NCBI GenBank assembly: GCA_946807835.1
Contig: OX327699.1
Coordinates: forward strand, 2,969,001-3,033,000
DNA from: Ailanthus altissimus
Lineage: Eukaryota > Streptophyta > Magnoliopsida > Sapindales > Simaroubaceae
Direction: 5' to 3'
DNA length: 64,000 bases
Of the stretch, positions 9,901-21,260 are shown piece after piece. Within the stretch, counting starts at the first letter, position 1. Every line of letters begins with the position of its first letter. A program made the translations under genes and the position numbers. The notes under the pieces are model-generated. The model did no database searches. It was not told the DNA's origin and was given only the letters and a program-made list of their open reading frames with translations.

Positions 9901-10936
9901 TTTATCTTCATAAGAGAAAATAAAAGATGTTAGCGAAAAATAAATATTTCAATCGCTAATTTTTATTTTAGATTAAGAATATAATTGAATTATACATTTT
10001 TAAATTTAAAACACCCTCTCACTGTTTTACATAATCTCATAAATCTCTCAAAAGGGAAAACAATAAATTTAAACTCTTTAAATTTTATAGCAGGAAGTAG
10101 ATCCATTTGGCATTTTACTCAGGCCTCACGCTTTAACAATATTGACCATTGTAAAATTTAAAAGGTAGACAACTCTTGTCAATTGCTTCTTATGCAACTC
10201 TTATCACTGCTCCTAAATACACCTTATCCTCACGCTTTAGCAATATTGAATAAGTGTATTTCAGATTAACTTGTCAATAATCAAATATATATTATTGATA
10301 CTACCCAGGCAATACGTTCGCATATATTTGCCTCATCTCATGTTTAATCGACATAGTCAAAATCACACCTACCAAATTCCTCACGCTTTAGCAATATTGG
10401 AAAAGACCAATATGACCTGACTTAATACCATTTTGACAAAACGGATTAACGTGTAACATTATCTCATAATGGTACACAATTAAATCTGATTAAGAGAGAT
10501 TACTTAATTTTATCCCTATCTTATGAGGCCGTGATTCTTGATCACACATTTTTTTATGCAAACACAACTAACCTCCACCAATAAAGCTCTCATTGTAGTT
10601 ACTAGCACAAATAAATGACCCACAATATTTATCACATTTATAATAATTATAAATTACAAAAAATAAATATTTAGAGTAACCGGTGTAATTACAGCTTTTA
10701 TAAGTACCAGGAACTGCAACATTGAAGGCCTAGACTCCGGTGTCGTAGAACCAACCTAAACACGCAACGATGTTAGGGCCTCTACCCTACCACTGCGACA
10801 CTCAGCCTACAGCACTATGGTATCCCTTTCAGCTACGTACCAAATATGAAATTTTTAACACTTGAAACACATAATCGATAGCACCGAGATATCCAATTAC
10901 GCCACGTACACTCCATACAAGTACAAACAACACAAC
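9901..10936 (-). other. Copia 5' leader with three hairpin-embedded 21-mers
   Basis: This AT-rich untranslated stretch lies between the primer site and gag. A 21-base word beginning CCTCACGCTTTA and ending CAATATTG occurs at 10124-10144 (one change), 10228-10248 and 10379-10399. The second copy is flanked by arms AAATACACCTTAT and AATAAGTGTATTT, which can pair. The first is flanked by ATTTTAC/GTAAAAT and the third, more distantly, by GTCAAAAT/ATTTTGAC. The function is unknown; leader position suggests packaging or dimerisation, which is inference. Confidence 0.6.
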
Positions 10937-10941
10937 ACAAT

Positions 10942-10953
10942 GCTCTGATATCA
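10942..10953 (-). promoter_or_regulatory. Copia primer binding site, initiator tRNA-Met type
   Basis: The minus strand reads TGATATCAGAGC three bases inside the LTR edge. The consensus complement of the initiator tRNA-Met 3' end is TGGTATCAGAGC, so this copy has one G-to-A change. It fixes the LTR boundary and the element's orientation. Confidence 0.9.
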
Positions 10954-10956
10954 TTT

Positions 10957-12740
10957 TGTTGGATATTGTGTGCGTGTGCGTCGTGCTATGGGTGAATGTG
11001 TATATTTTAAATAATTTAATAATAGCATATCACATATGCAATACAGTGAAATTAATACACATTAAAATAATCTCATTATACTAATGAGATTAGGGGACTC
11101 ACCGTTGAAGCGTGCTTTGAATAATTCTAATTGAGAATGTGGTGAGCTTCCTCAAACTAGAGTAGTAGCTTTCTTTTTTAAAATATCTAAAGCAACTCTT
11201 TATTTATATTATTTTTGTCTATTATATTGCTTTAAGGTTAACTCTTTAACCTTTCAAAAACAAGGCCACAAGTAACAAATTGAACTTTTTTAATTTCTTC
11301 AATCTCTCGGCCATTCAGGCATGTATATATATAACCAACTCTTTACCTAAAATTCAACCAATTAAAAAAAAGTTGAATGACATGTGGCTAAGCATGACAA
11401 GGCGAGCATAAAGATTAATGGCAGCTTTTTGCTTTTGTTGGCAAAATAAAAAAAGCAATTGGTGGCTAATTAGCTTAATATATTGCAACGTCTTGCTTCA
11501 TTAAATTGAATCAAATTCAATTCAATTCTTCGTTTCCTTTAGCAAATGAAAGAATCACGTGTAGCCAATCCATCTTAATTCATCCAATTGAATTTTGGCA
11601 AATAGCCAATGCTTTAGTTCCATTAAATGGTAACATTACACATAGTAATAGTTTAATGAATCTAATTCATTTAATAAATGGTCGAATTATAAATTGAAAC
11701 AACCAATGCTCAATTTAGTATTCATATAAATTATTGGTATAATTTGAGACATACACTAGGTAGATAAAAGTGTCAAGTCTCACTTGGCACAATTTTAAGT
11801 TTAACACTTAAACCTTAGCTACTCCCCAAGAAACCCTGAAATAAATTTATATTTTTTGAAAACCTCTCAGATCGAACAATTTGATCCGGTGCGCTACCTA
11901 CGTGCTCAACGAGTACACTTCATATAGTGAGACTCCCTAGGTTTACACTCATTTTATCTCACAAAATATTTTTGTAAGTCCATAACCGATGCCTGCCCCC
12001 CCCCCCCCCCCCCCCCCCACACGTTATGGATAATACAAAATGACAAGTTAAACCATACAAGTTGAGATTAATTCATATTCGTACAATCTCTCCATCATTA
12101 ATATCTTGGAAAAGTAGAGACATAGATCAACACGTCAAGTCCCTTATTACTCAACCATAAACTTATCTCTTTTGATTCGTATTTCAATAAATTAATATAC
12201 GCAAATTACTTTGCGATATTATTTACACTACTTTCCTGAGTTAAATACTTATGGCCATAAGACTTCTTAGAATACAACCTTAGAGCATTTGGATATTTAA
12301 CTCACCCATATAAGTTGACGGATCCCATATATATACTCACCAGACTCCATGAGCATCTGACCATACCCAGCGACACACAGCGGTTAGACCATGAAAGGTC
12401 TCTGACATATGTGTAACCTAAATACGGTGGATCACTCACAAGCCCACCATAGTGCTCAGGTCAATGGATTACAAATATTACTCAACTCGAGAAGACCCTC
12501 TACTGACGAATTTATGGGATATCTATTGGAGGTCTTCATTAAGTCTGTTTAGAATTCAGTCTCTACTAAATACATGTATATCTATACGAGCTTCCACTAA
12601 GATCATGGTTTGTTAAAGTTAATCATTTGAACTATTCAGATATAGACATACACTGATCTATATTAATTGGTTTCACTCAATAAACCCTACATCAGTGAAA
12701 ATAGATCAAGAACATATTTACACAATGATATTTCCTAACA
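10957..12740 (-). mobile_element. 5' LTR of the copia element (family E), 1784 bp
   Basis: On the plus strand it runs from TGTTGGATATTG to TATTTCCTAACA; on the minus strand it reads TGTTAGGAAATATC...ATCCAACA. The near-matching ends TGTTAGG/CCAACA and the adjoining primer site support the boundaries. A diverged relative lies at 46297-47301 in the opposite orientation. The element's other LTR is absent, so no TSD can be checked; the outer flank is ACGCT (12741-12745). A run of 23 C lies at 11996-12018. Confidence 0.88.
11996..12018 (+). repeat. Poly(C) run of 23 bases
   Basis: An uninterrupted C23 homopolymer sits inside the copia LTR (G23 in element sense). Such runs are rare in AT-rich plant DNA. 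The related LTR at 46297 has no equivalent run. It could be a real expansion or a length-uncertain assembly spot. Confidence 0.9.
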
Positions 12741-15170
12741 ACGCTTGCAACTATTTGCAACTATGTCATTGCAAGATATTTCTAGGTCTTTGTCATATTC
12801 CAGACAAGATTCTAATTATTTAGACCTAATTTAAACTCTTTTAGATCAATACAATATCCGAAATGTTACAAGTATCTTACCTTAATAAAAATAATTAGCA
12901 ATTTAATGAAATATTTATTTATTACATAAGTATAAAAACACAATATTCATACAAATTTTGAAATGACACATGAGCATAAATTCCAATAATATGTTCAGGC
13001 TTCAACCTTATTTAGACCTATTCAAATTTTGGACAACTAAAAAATAAAACAACACAAATGCCACCTTCAAATTTTAATTTTTTAAAATAAATTAATGGTA
13101 GTTTAGTTTTATTAACAGCTGTGACAAATTAACCCCCTCCTGTTTTGAATATTATCCATTTACCTCCCTTATAATTTATATTACTTAAAACCCTCTACTG
13201 TTATAAAAATACTATTAAATCTCAATTTTTATTATTTTTTTATTAATTTTCTCTTACATTAATAACATCATTACTTTCATCATCCTTTTAATATTTTTTT
13301 TGCAAGAATTAATAATATATATTTTTTAAATAATACTAAAATAACAAAAATTATAACATAAATGAAGGATTAAGATTCTATTTATTTTATTATTTTATTT
13401 TATAATTTTATTAATATTTAATATTTTTTAAATACATTAGTATTTAATACTCATTAAAAATAATAAATACTTTATAGTTTATTATTATTAAAAAATACTA
13501 AACAAATAACTAAAATATTATAATAATAAAAACTATAATATATTTATGTTATATGGAATGATTAATATTTTAATTATTTTAGTTTTATTTTTTATTTTAA
13601 AATTTTGATAATTAATTAATTTTAAAATATATTAATATTTAATACTTTTAAAAAATAATAAAAGAATTATATCATCAATGTAAGGAAAATTTAGTAAAAA
13701 GACAATAAATACTAAGATTTAACAAATTTTTTATAATAACAGAAGAATTTTTGGATAATATAAGACATCATGAGATAAGTGAGTAATACTTAAAATCACA
13801 GATGAGTCATTTATATTTTTTTATTAATTATTAGAATTTGAAAGATAATGCACTTTTTCTTAATCTAAAGCCCTCTATGAGTCTATTTAGTTTTTAATTT
13901 TTAAATTTTATAAATGCTATTTTATTTCGATAAATTTTAAAATTGTTTAAAATAATACAATCTATCAACTCGTTAAGTTCCTTTTTTTTTAGAAACAAAA
14001 TTTGAAAATAAAGATGGTAATATTTATTTTGATTATTCGTTACATGTTGTAAATAATACAATCCATATTATACGAAGACCTCCTATACATTTATTTAGTT
14101 TTTTTTAAAATAAAATAATAACACTTAATTTTCATTGGTTATTACAACTTACACAAGTTGTAAAATAATACTATTCATTTTTTAAAGTTCTTTTTAGATG
14201 AAAAGAATAATATTTTATTTTGATTATTTGTTTTTGTAAAATAGGTAAAATATTTAATCTCATGAGATTTTTTTTATTCTTTATAAAATAATGATATTTT
14301 AGGATTAAAGGAATATTTATATGTTATTGAAAAGTATGGAATGGTTGCTACGTCATTAAGAGTAAACTAAATATTTTTGCCGATAAATAGTGCTAGACTT
14401 ACAAAGTTGAGTACATATTTTATATTTCAATTGATGTGTTACAAATTAATAACTATTACGTATTAGATAGTTGTTGATTTATTAATTTTTATTAATGTGA
14501 TAGATATACAACATCAATCAATAATAAATATATTAAATACTACATTAGACAAGATACAAAATTTATATCATAACTATGTCACTATACCATTATTCTTTTG
14601 TTAATTTTTTATTCAATATTTTTACATTTCTTTTAAGTTCAAGATTATTAAATTTTAAAAAAAAAATATTTATCATAAGTAAAATTGAAAGTTTAATTTC
14701 TGTATTTTTATTGAATTAATCACTTAATTTTTAATATTTCAAAGTTATTAATTATGTCTTCTAAGAGTGTTTTGTTGCTATTTTTATTTTAAAATATATT
14801 TTTTTATTGTTATTTTCATCTTTAAAATATGATTATTTTTATTTTTAAGAGATTTAATTGATAATTTTTAAAATATTAATATCATAAATAATTTAACAAA
14901 AATGTAAGGATTAAAGTTGCAATTTGCCTCGTCACAGTTTAGAAGTAGTTGTATTAATGTGAAATTTTTCTAAACGACTGGGGGATTATGAACTTATCCC
15001 TAATTTTAATTATCCTACAGAGTCGTTTCTTCGTTTGTTAGATCCATTCCTCACCTGCCTTCCCATTTTCTAGTCAAACAAATATGTAAAGGCTAAAAGA
15101 AACTGCCAACTCCCAAATCAAAATCCGTACACAGATCTCTCGTCTCTCGATTCAGCTCGAGAGAGAACAG
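12741..15170. other. AT-rich intergenic spacer upstream of FUT13
   Basis: I see no gene or recognisable element here. About 13050-14900 is very AT-rich with many short A/T runs and low-complexity words such as TTAATATTTAATAC near 13620. From about 15000 base composition rises toward the FUT13 5' region. The last 170 bases before the ATG are the likely 5' UTR/promoter, but no convincing TATA box was chosen. Confidence 0.6.
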
Positions 15171-18100
15171 ATGATGCAAGTGAAACCCTTAAACACCTTC
15201 ACAATAACAATCATGTTGGTCTTCACATTCTTGATCCTCTTCTTCTTCGGCTTCCTCGAATTCCCTTCAATTTCAACCTCAATCGCGCTACAACAACAGA
15301 AACAACCCATAAACGCTAATTCGAGATTTCCTATCACGGATTCAACACCCGAACCCTTTACTGATCTTTTAACCGCGTTTAAGAAATGGGATTCACAAGT
15401 GGGTTGTGCTCAGTTCAGAGAGAAGCACAAGGGTTTGATCCAAAGTAGGGCTAATGGGTCTGCTTCTTTGCAAGAAGTTGGTGGTGATTGTACGGACTTG
15501 AAAATGGAGCATGTTAGTGTTTTGGTTAAAGGGTGGACTTGGATTCCTGATAATTTGGATAATTTATATTCTTGTCGATGTGGGATGAGCTGTTTATGGA
15601 CCAAATCTCCTGTTCTAGCTGATAAGCCTGATGTCTTGTTGTTTGAGACCACTACGCCTCCACTTCAGGTATTTATTCTATTATCTCTTGTCAGCTTCTA
15701 GTTCATTGGAATTGTTGAAAGTCAAACTTTTAATTGCGTAATACTTTATGTGGCTAGTGGTGATTGAATTAAGAATTTCAACTCCCACATGACCTGTTAA
15801 TGCAGTTTCGGCTTTTTGTTTAGTTACTGTGTTCGTGATCTGCTTTGTGTTTATATACTGAACTTCAGTTCAAATAGGTCAATTGATTTAGGGCAGTAAT
15901 ATAGATGTCAATGTAAGCAGAAACTTCATTTATTGTTTGCGACAGAAATGTTGTGGATAAATGTGGTCCTGCTGGGGACATTAAGTTCTAGAGTTGGTGG
16001 ATAGTGGTATCTGTATTTGAGGCTTGGTCCACATCTAAATTAAGTTGCCCATCTCTCAGGATATTTACTTTCTAGATTTTTTCAACTGCTAATTTGGTTT
16101 CAAAGGCAAGATCAAAGTCTTAAAATACTTGTGAATTCTATAAACTGAGGATAGGATGGAGGCATTGTCTAGAGGTACTGGTCTTGCTTATAAAAAACTT
16201 TTAGATGGTTTAGCTTTGGAACTTGGGAAAGATGAATATGTGTCCATATATGCAGAAGCATGATCTATTTGAAGTTTCAGTGCAGGATATGGTAGTCATA
16301 ATCATCAGCATCAGAAGAACCAAACAAGATATTTGAGTTGTTAATAAGAAGTATTGGACATTGCACATGGATAAGTTTCTATTAGTAGTAAACTTGAGTC
16401 TTATATAGAAGTGTAGATGGCCTTTTCCTGCCTTTTCGCCCCTGCTTTTTGAGGCATATGGTGACAGATTGCTACTAAAGGGATGTATATGGACAGTAAT
16501 TTAGATGGAGATCAAGTAGATAGTATTTTGAATTTCAGACTGCAAGTGTTATGAGTAAAGTTTAAGTCTTTTTCTATAATAAATCCAGACCATAAAATGA
16601 TTTCTCTTTATTGGCAATGTTATTTTGAGGTTTGGGGGTTTTGAGATGTGCAAGGGATGGGGGGTGGGCAGAGTGTAGAGATTTGTGTACCTTACATAGA
16701 GACAGCACACACTTTGAAAACTTCGTAATTTCACTCCCTGAAACTGGACTAGATGAAATTATGGTTGGTTGTTCCTTTTTGCATGTCATATTTAGGTATC
16801 ATGCTCATACCAGCAACACGACATCCTCCAATATCCTCATTTTTTTTTCTTTCTGCTATGAACACGAGAATCTTTAATAGTAATTAATATTCATGATGCT
16901 TTTCTGATTATGGGGAGGATTGAATATTACAATAGTTTTTCTTTATGTATTTGAACTGCAATTAGTTATCCATTTACATGATGGCCTGGTGGCTTGCTTG
17001 GCAATTTCATATCTATTTTTGGCTTATTAGGAAAATAACCATAGAATATAAATATTAATATATGTGTACTGGATATGAAGAGAGATGGGATGGATGAAAA
17101 ACAAGGATAAAGCGAAGTTATTTGAGGTGAAATGAACTCTTTCTCAACTCCCTATTGTACTGTATATGTTTGTTATTTACTCATAGATATTTCTGTAGGT
17201 GTATCCAAATCATTTCTTTGGTCATTCCCCTTTGCTATGGCTTGATCTTGGGCAGTAGATAGTGTTACAATTCACAGTCTGTAATTTAAATTGCCTTGCA
17301 TGTATTTTTTTTTATATTTGATTGTGGATTTTTGAGATATTTGCTAATGCATTAATTTTTGACTTACCAAAGAAAGGAAGCACTCTTCCTTTTAAAATTT
17401 TCTCATAATCAGTTTTCATGATTGGGATGATCTTCAGCATCTTAATTTCATGGTATGAAGTGTCTGGTTGTTGACAAATCTGGCAAATGTTAGAGATAAG
17501 ATGGAGGTAGGAGGTGCCCTGTGCAAAGTATGAGTTTAGTCACTAACCTGGCAACTTGACAACATGTTATGTAACAATCTGCTGGTCATTATTGTCATCA
17601 TGCTCTGTCTGCAGTTCTTGCATGTGCTTCTTGAATTGTCTTATATATGTTTATGATTTGTATAAATTAGTCTTTTGCATTGCATTTTGTGCTCTTGTTA
17701 CCATTTGTGCTAGCTAAGATTAATCTAATTTTCCTTTCATTTTTCAGAGACGCAATGGAGATCCACTTCGTGTTTACATGGATCTTGAGGCTGGAAGGAA
17801 GCGGTCAGGTCTTGAGGATATATTTATTAGCTATCATGCTGAAGATGATGTTCAGTCAACTTATGCTGGTGCACTGTTTCACAATGGTCGAAATTATCAT
17901 GTGTCCTCTTATAAGAACAACGTAAGTGTTTAACAAATGGTTCTTTGGTTTGATGTCATTTTTCTTTTCCATGAAAAGTACTTGTAATCTTACTTGTATG
18001 TTGATTTGAAGGATACACTTGTTTATTGGTCTTCATCACGTTGTCTACCTCAAAGAAATCAACTAGCCAAAAGCCTCCTCAGCTTGCTGCCTCACCATTC

Positions 18101-18581
18101 ATATGGCAAATGCTTAAACAATGTTGGTGGCCTAGACAGGGCCCTTTCTCTCTATCCTGAGTGCACAAATGATCCCAGTGTCTCACCGAAATGGTGGGAT
18201 CATTTACATTGTGCCATGTCTCACTACAAGTTTGTTCTTGCTATTGAAAACACCGTGACTGAGAGTTACGTGACAGAGAAGCTATTTTATGCTCTAGATT
18301 CTGGCGCAGTTCCTATCTACTTAGGTGCCCCTAACGTTTGGGATTTTGTTCCACCACATTCAATTATAGATGGATCTAAATTTAGCTCCATGGAAGCTTT
18401 GGCATCTTATGTCAAGACCCTTGCTAATGATCCTGTAGCCTATGCAGAGTACCATGCCTGGAGAAGATGCGGTGTATTAGGCAATTACGGAAAGACTCGT
18501 GCAATGAGCCTCGACACATTGCCATGCCGGTTGTGCGAGGCTGTAAGTAGTAAAGGAGGAAGAAATGCTAGAGCTAAGTGA
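15171..18581 (+). CDS. FUT13: Alpha-1,4-fucosyltransferase, GT10 family (FUT13-like), 3 exons, 413 aa
   Basis: Exons are 15171-15668, 17748-17921 and 18012-18581. All introns are GT-AG and phase 0, and the stop is TGA at 18579. The product matches Arabidopsis FUT13, which in the Golgi adds fucose alpha-1,4 to GlcNAc to form Lewis-a on N-glycans (family knowledge). Residues 10-30 form one hydrophobic segment, so this is a type II membrane protein with a lumenal catalytic domain. Family motifs are KGWTWIPDNL and CRCGMSCLW in exon 1, GRKRSGLEDIFISYH in exon 2, and ENTVTESYVTEKLFYALDSG with VPIYLGAPN in exon 3. Length is close to the about 400 aa of the Arabidopsis protein. Translation begins Met-Met; the first ATG is chosen because nothing separates the two. 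All motifs are intact, so the gene looks functional. Intron 1 is 2079 bp, intron 2 only 90 bp. Confidence 0.95.
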
Positions 18582-19404
18582 TTTATCCTTTTTTTTAATT
18601 ATTTAATTTGGGTTGCTTCTACGGGCAGATTGAATTTATTTTTATAATTCAAGGGGAGTGATGTTAGGTTGTATCAAGGCTAGATTTTGACAGGATGTAT
18701 GTAATGAAAACCAAAAAAAAAAAAACTAATAGATTTTACAATAAACCCAACATATTGATGAAAATTATTGAAATTACTTTTATTTCCGTCTTTCTTTGTT
18801 TCTCTTAATTATTCCATCATGGAGCCGTTCTATTTCTTGGCTATTGACTTTTACATTATTATAAGTTTTCAGTTTTCAGTTAATCGTCTTAAATTTTAGT
18901 TACATGTTCAGTTTTTAAGTGTTTTGTCAGTCAGACATGACTTCATAGGTAAATAAATCATGACTAATCCAACTGTAGTTTTCAGAGATTAAAACACAGA
19001 ATGTATCCCACTAATTGCTTTTGAAGTCGGTGTGTTTGACCCAAATTTAGTTCTTTATAAACTTTATTAAGAATGCTTGGTATTGCTTTGAAATTTTATA
19101 TTAAAAAAAAACACTTCTCACTTAAATTGTTAAATAATTAATTTTATAAATAATTTGATAACATTTAATAACATGATATTATTTTAAAACCACTTTTCAA
19201 ATAATGTGCTATATATACTTGATAAATGTGTTAAGAAAGCACGGTAGAACTACATTTAAATTCACTATAAGTTTTTAAAATGTCAATAAATAAATAAATA
19301 ATTAAAGAGACGGGTCAAACTTTTGAAACTTGAATGAAAAATAAATAATGAAATTTTATTATTCTAAAAAATGAAATCACATATTATATTATTATACATA
19401 ATTT
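18582..19404. other. FUT13 3' UTR and AT-rich spacer
   Basis: Downstream of the stop are an A14 run at about 18712-18725 and AATAAA-like words near 18741, plausible 3'-end signals. The remainder is AT-rich without recognisable coding potential. Confidence 0.5.
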
Positions 19405-19583
19405 TTTAGTTTCTCCGAGATTGGGTCTTATATTAGGGGGCTTGGGAGTGGTGTTACTTACCAACACAATTTATTTTGCTTTTTTTATTAGGATTGGTTC
19501 TTGTTTGTATATCTTTATTCTATATTCTATTAAATTTTTATTTTGTAGCTACCGTATAACTCCTTATTTATGTGGGAGCTGTA
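19405..19583 (+). pseudogene. ndhG: Nuclear copy of a plastid ndhG fragment
   Basis: Translation gives GLILGGLGVVLLTNTIYFAF, which is the N-terminal part of plastid NADH dehydrogenase subunit 6. After a frameshift it continues as YILLNFYFVATV, stop, LLIYVGA. Homology begins around TTTTTAGTTTCTCCGAG and ends after GTGGGAGCTGTA. A frameshift and a stop make it a dead copy. It may have come directly from the plastid or via a plastid segment already in mitochondrial DNA; the neighbouring sequence favours the latter (inference). Confidence 0.85.
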
Positions 19584-21260
19584 GGGAAACTGGCAAGAAG
19601 TTCCCTTTCTGACTAAGTCTTGATCCTTTTCTCTCTCTCCTTTTTTAGTCTAACTATTTTCCTGAAGCAAGAAATTAGCTTTTTGAGCTGAACGAGAACC
19701 AAAACAACTTTTTTTAGAACGTCCGGATTGAGATGATCTTACGAGGTTGCTACATTGGGAGTGGAATTAGCCTTGGTGGGATAGCAAAGAAGGATCTCTC
19801 CTATCCCGTAGGTACAAACACTCGAAGTTTTCCCAAAAATCAATAAATTCTGCCCACACTATAGGAAAGATACTTTTCAAAAGGAAAGAAGATTTTTTAC
19901 TGTCTTACTCCCTTGGAATAGCACCGTTGGGAGGTTCCTTTAAGATTGAAGCTCGGGTTCAACGGTTGATTGGGAGAATTCCCACAACCAATTCGTACCC
20001 TCACTCTTAAGGTAAGACTCTAGGGGCCATTCAAAAGTGTCTTGTTGGAAGTTGATTCTTCCCTGGCAGCTTCATTGTCACTATTTTTGCAGAATATGAG
20101 AATCAAATAAGAAAAAGAGGAAGACCGAAGAAAAATAATAAATAAATTATCAAGATTTGAAACTTATGAATCGACTGGATCAGCTGAAACTACACAGGGC
20201 TATGGCTATGGAACTGAAATGGAAGCTATCTACTCAACAAGCAAATTCAGAACTTTGCTCCCTCTTCTTTAGGTTCTTCCTCAGATAACTATAACTCAAG
20301 AAGCTTTCATATATCTAATAACTCTAATAAGCTAAGTCTCGCAGTGGGCCTCGGTGACTCGCTTGTTTTTTTAGATCGGTCGGGGCTTTGTTCCTTAACT
20401 TAAGCTTTTATGGTATTTGGCTACTCAGCTTGAAGCAGGAACAGAGACAAGGCGTGAATCCAATGCGACATCTTCTGCCCCATCCGATGATGCTCATTGA
20501 ATACACCTCGAAAAGGAAGAAAGTTGTCCACTTGAAGCTGACACCTTAGACTTCCTCTCAGGCAATCCATAGCTTTCTAGTCTTTTTATTACATTACTCG
20601 AGCGTGTTTGCTTGCTTACTTGACTCACTAGAACAAGATCCTGTCAAGCTCACCCTTACTTTATTTTGCCTCAAAAATATGATGAATGTATCACTAAACC
20701 GGGCGTTGCACTTTTATTAGTTAGCCCGATATCAGATTAGAACTAGCTGCGACAAGTCATCGCTAAGTATGAGGTAATAGATGCAAAGCAGCAGTCATAC
20801 ATAAAAAGATCACTAGACTCGATTCATTGAGTTTGATGAAATTCAGACTTACCATGTACCTAAAATGGCCAATGGTGAGGCTAACACAACAGCCCACCTA
20901 ATAGAGTTGTTAGTTTCGCAGCTTTGGGACTTGGCTTTTTTTTTTTTTTTTATCTTTAGTTTGATAAGGAGTCTTTGACTCGTGGGGATGTAATATTCAA
21001 ATAATTTGAATAGGATACGCTCCTTGATAGATAGAGATCACACAGATTGACAGGAGATGGGAGAATTTCCAGTGTCCGGATGACTTATTGCGCCCATTAC
21101 TTTACTATTACTAAATGGATCCATAGTCCCGTCCTTGAGATTCATAGTTGCATTAAAATCATCTAATCACCTGCTTTTGAAGTAGCCAAGCCAAGGAAAA
21201 GTTCGATGCTAGTAAGCCAAAGCACTCCTTACTACACCTTTTCAATTAGTATGATGTGGG
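19584..21260. other. Probable mitochondrion-derived nuclear DNA
   Basis: Base composition is clearly more GC-rich and less homopolymeric than both flanks. The texture resembles plant mitochondrial intergenic DNA: mixed-composition non-coding sequence with an adjoining plastid fragment and a retrotransposon fragment, both common in plant mitochondrial genomes. No mitochondrial gene was recognised. The shift back to AT-rich nuclear-type DNA is at about 21260. The assignment rests on composition and neighbours, not on a match. Confidence 0.45.
20735..20935 (+). pseudogene. Ty3/gypsy RNase H C-terminal fragment
   Basis: In two nearly contiguous frames the plus strand reads KYEVIDAKQQSYIKRSLD, then EFDEIQTYHVPKMANGEANT followed by TAHLIELL. 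This matches the gypsy RNase H pattern (YEA-D--L--YL, FEEF---HIPR-EN-EAD-LA). No other element domain adjoins it, so it is an isolated fragment within the organelle-like block. Confidence 0.6.

Larger units (their letters stand above)
8234..10956 (-). mobile_element. Internal region of a 3'-truncated Ty1/copia element
   Basis: On the minus strand, from high to low coordinate, this holds a primer binding site, an untranslated leader of about 1 kb, gag, a protease remnant and the integrase C-terminal part. RT, RNase H and the 3' LTR are missing because the element ends at 8234 against LTR copy A2. The gag-protease-integrase order without an intervening RT is diagnostic of copia. Frameshifts, stops and a deletion of the integrase N-terminal half make it non-functional. 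Confidence 0.9.
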
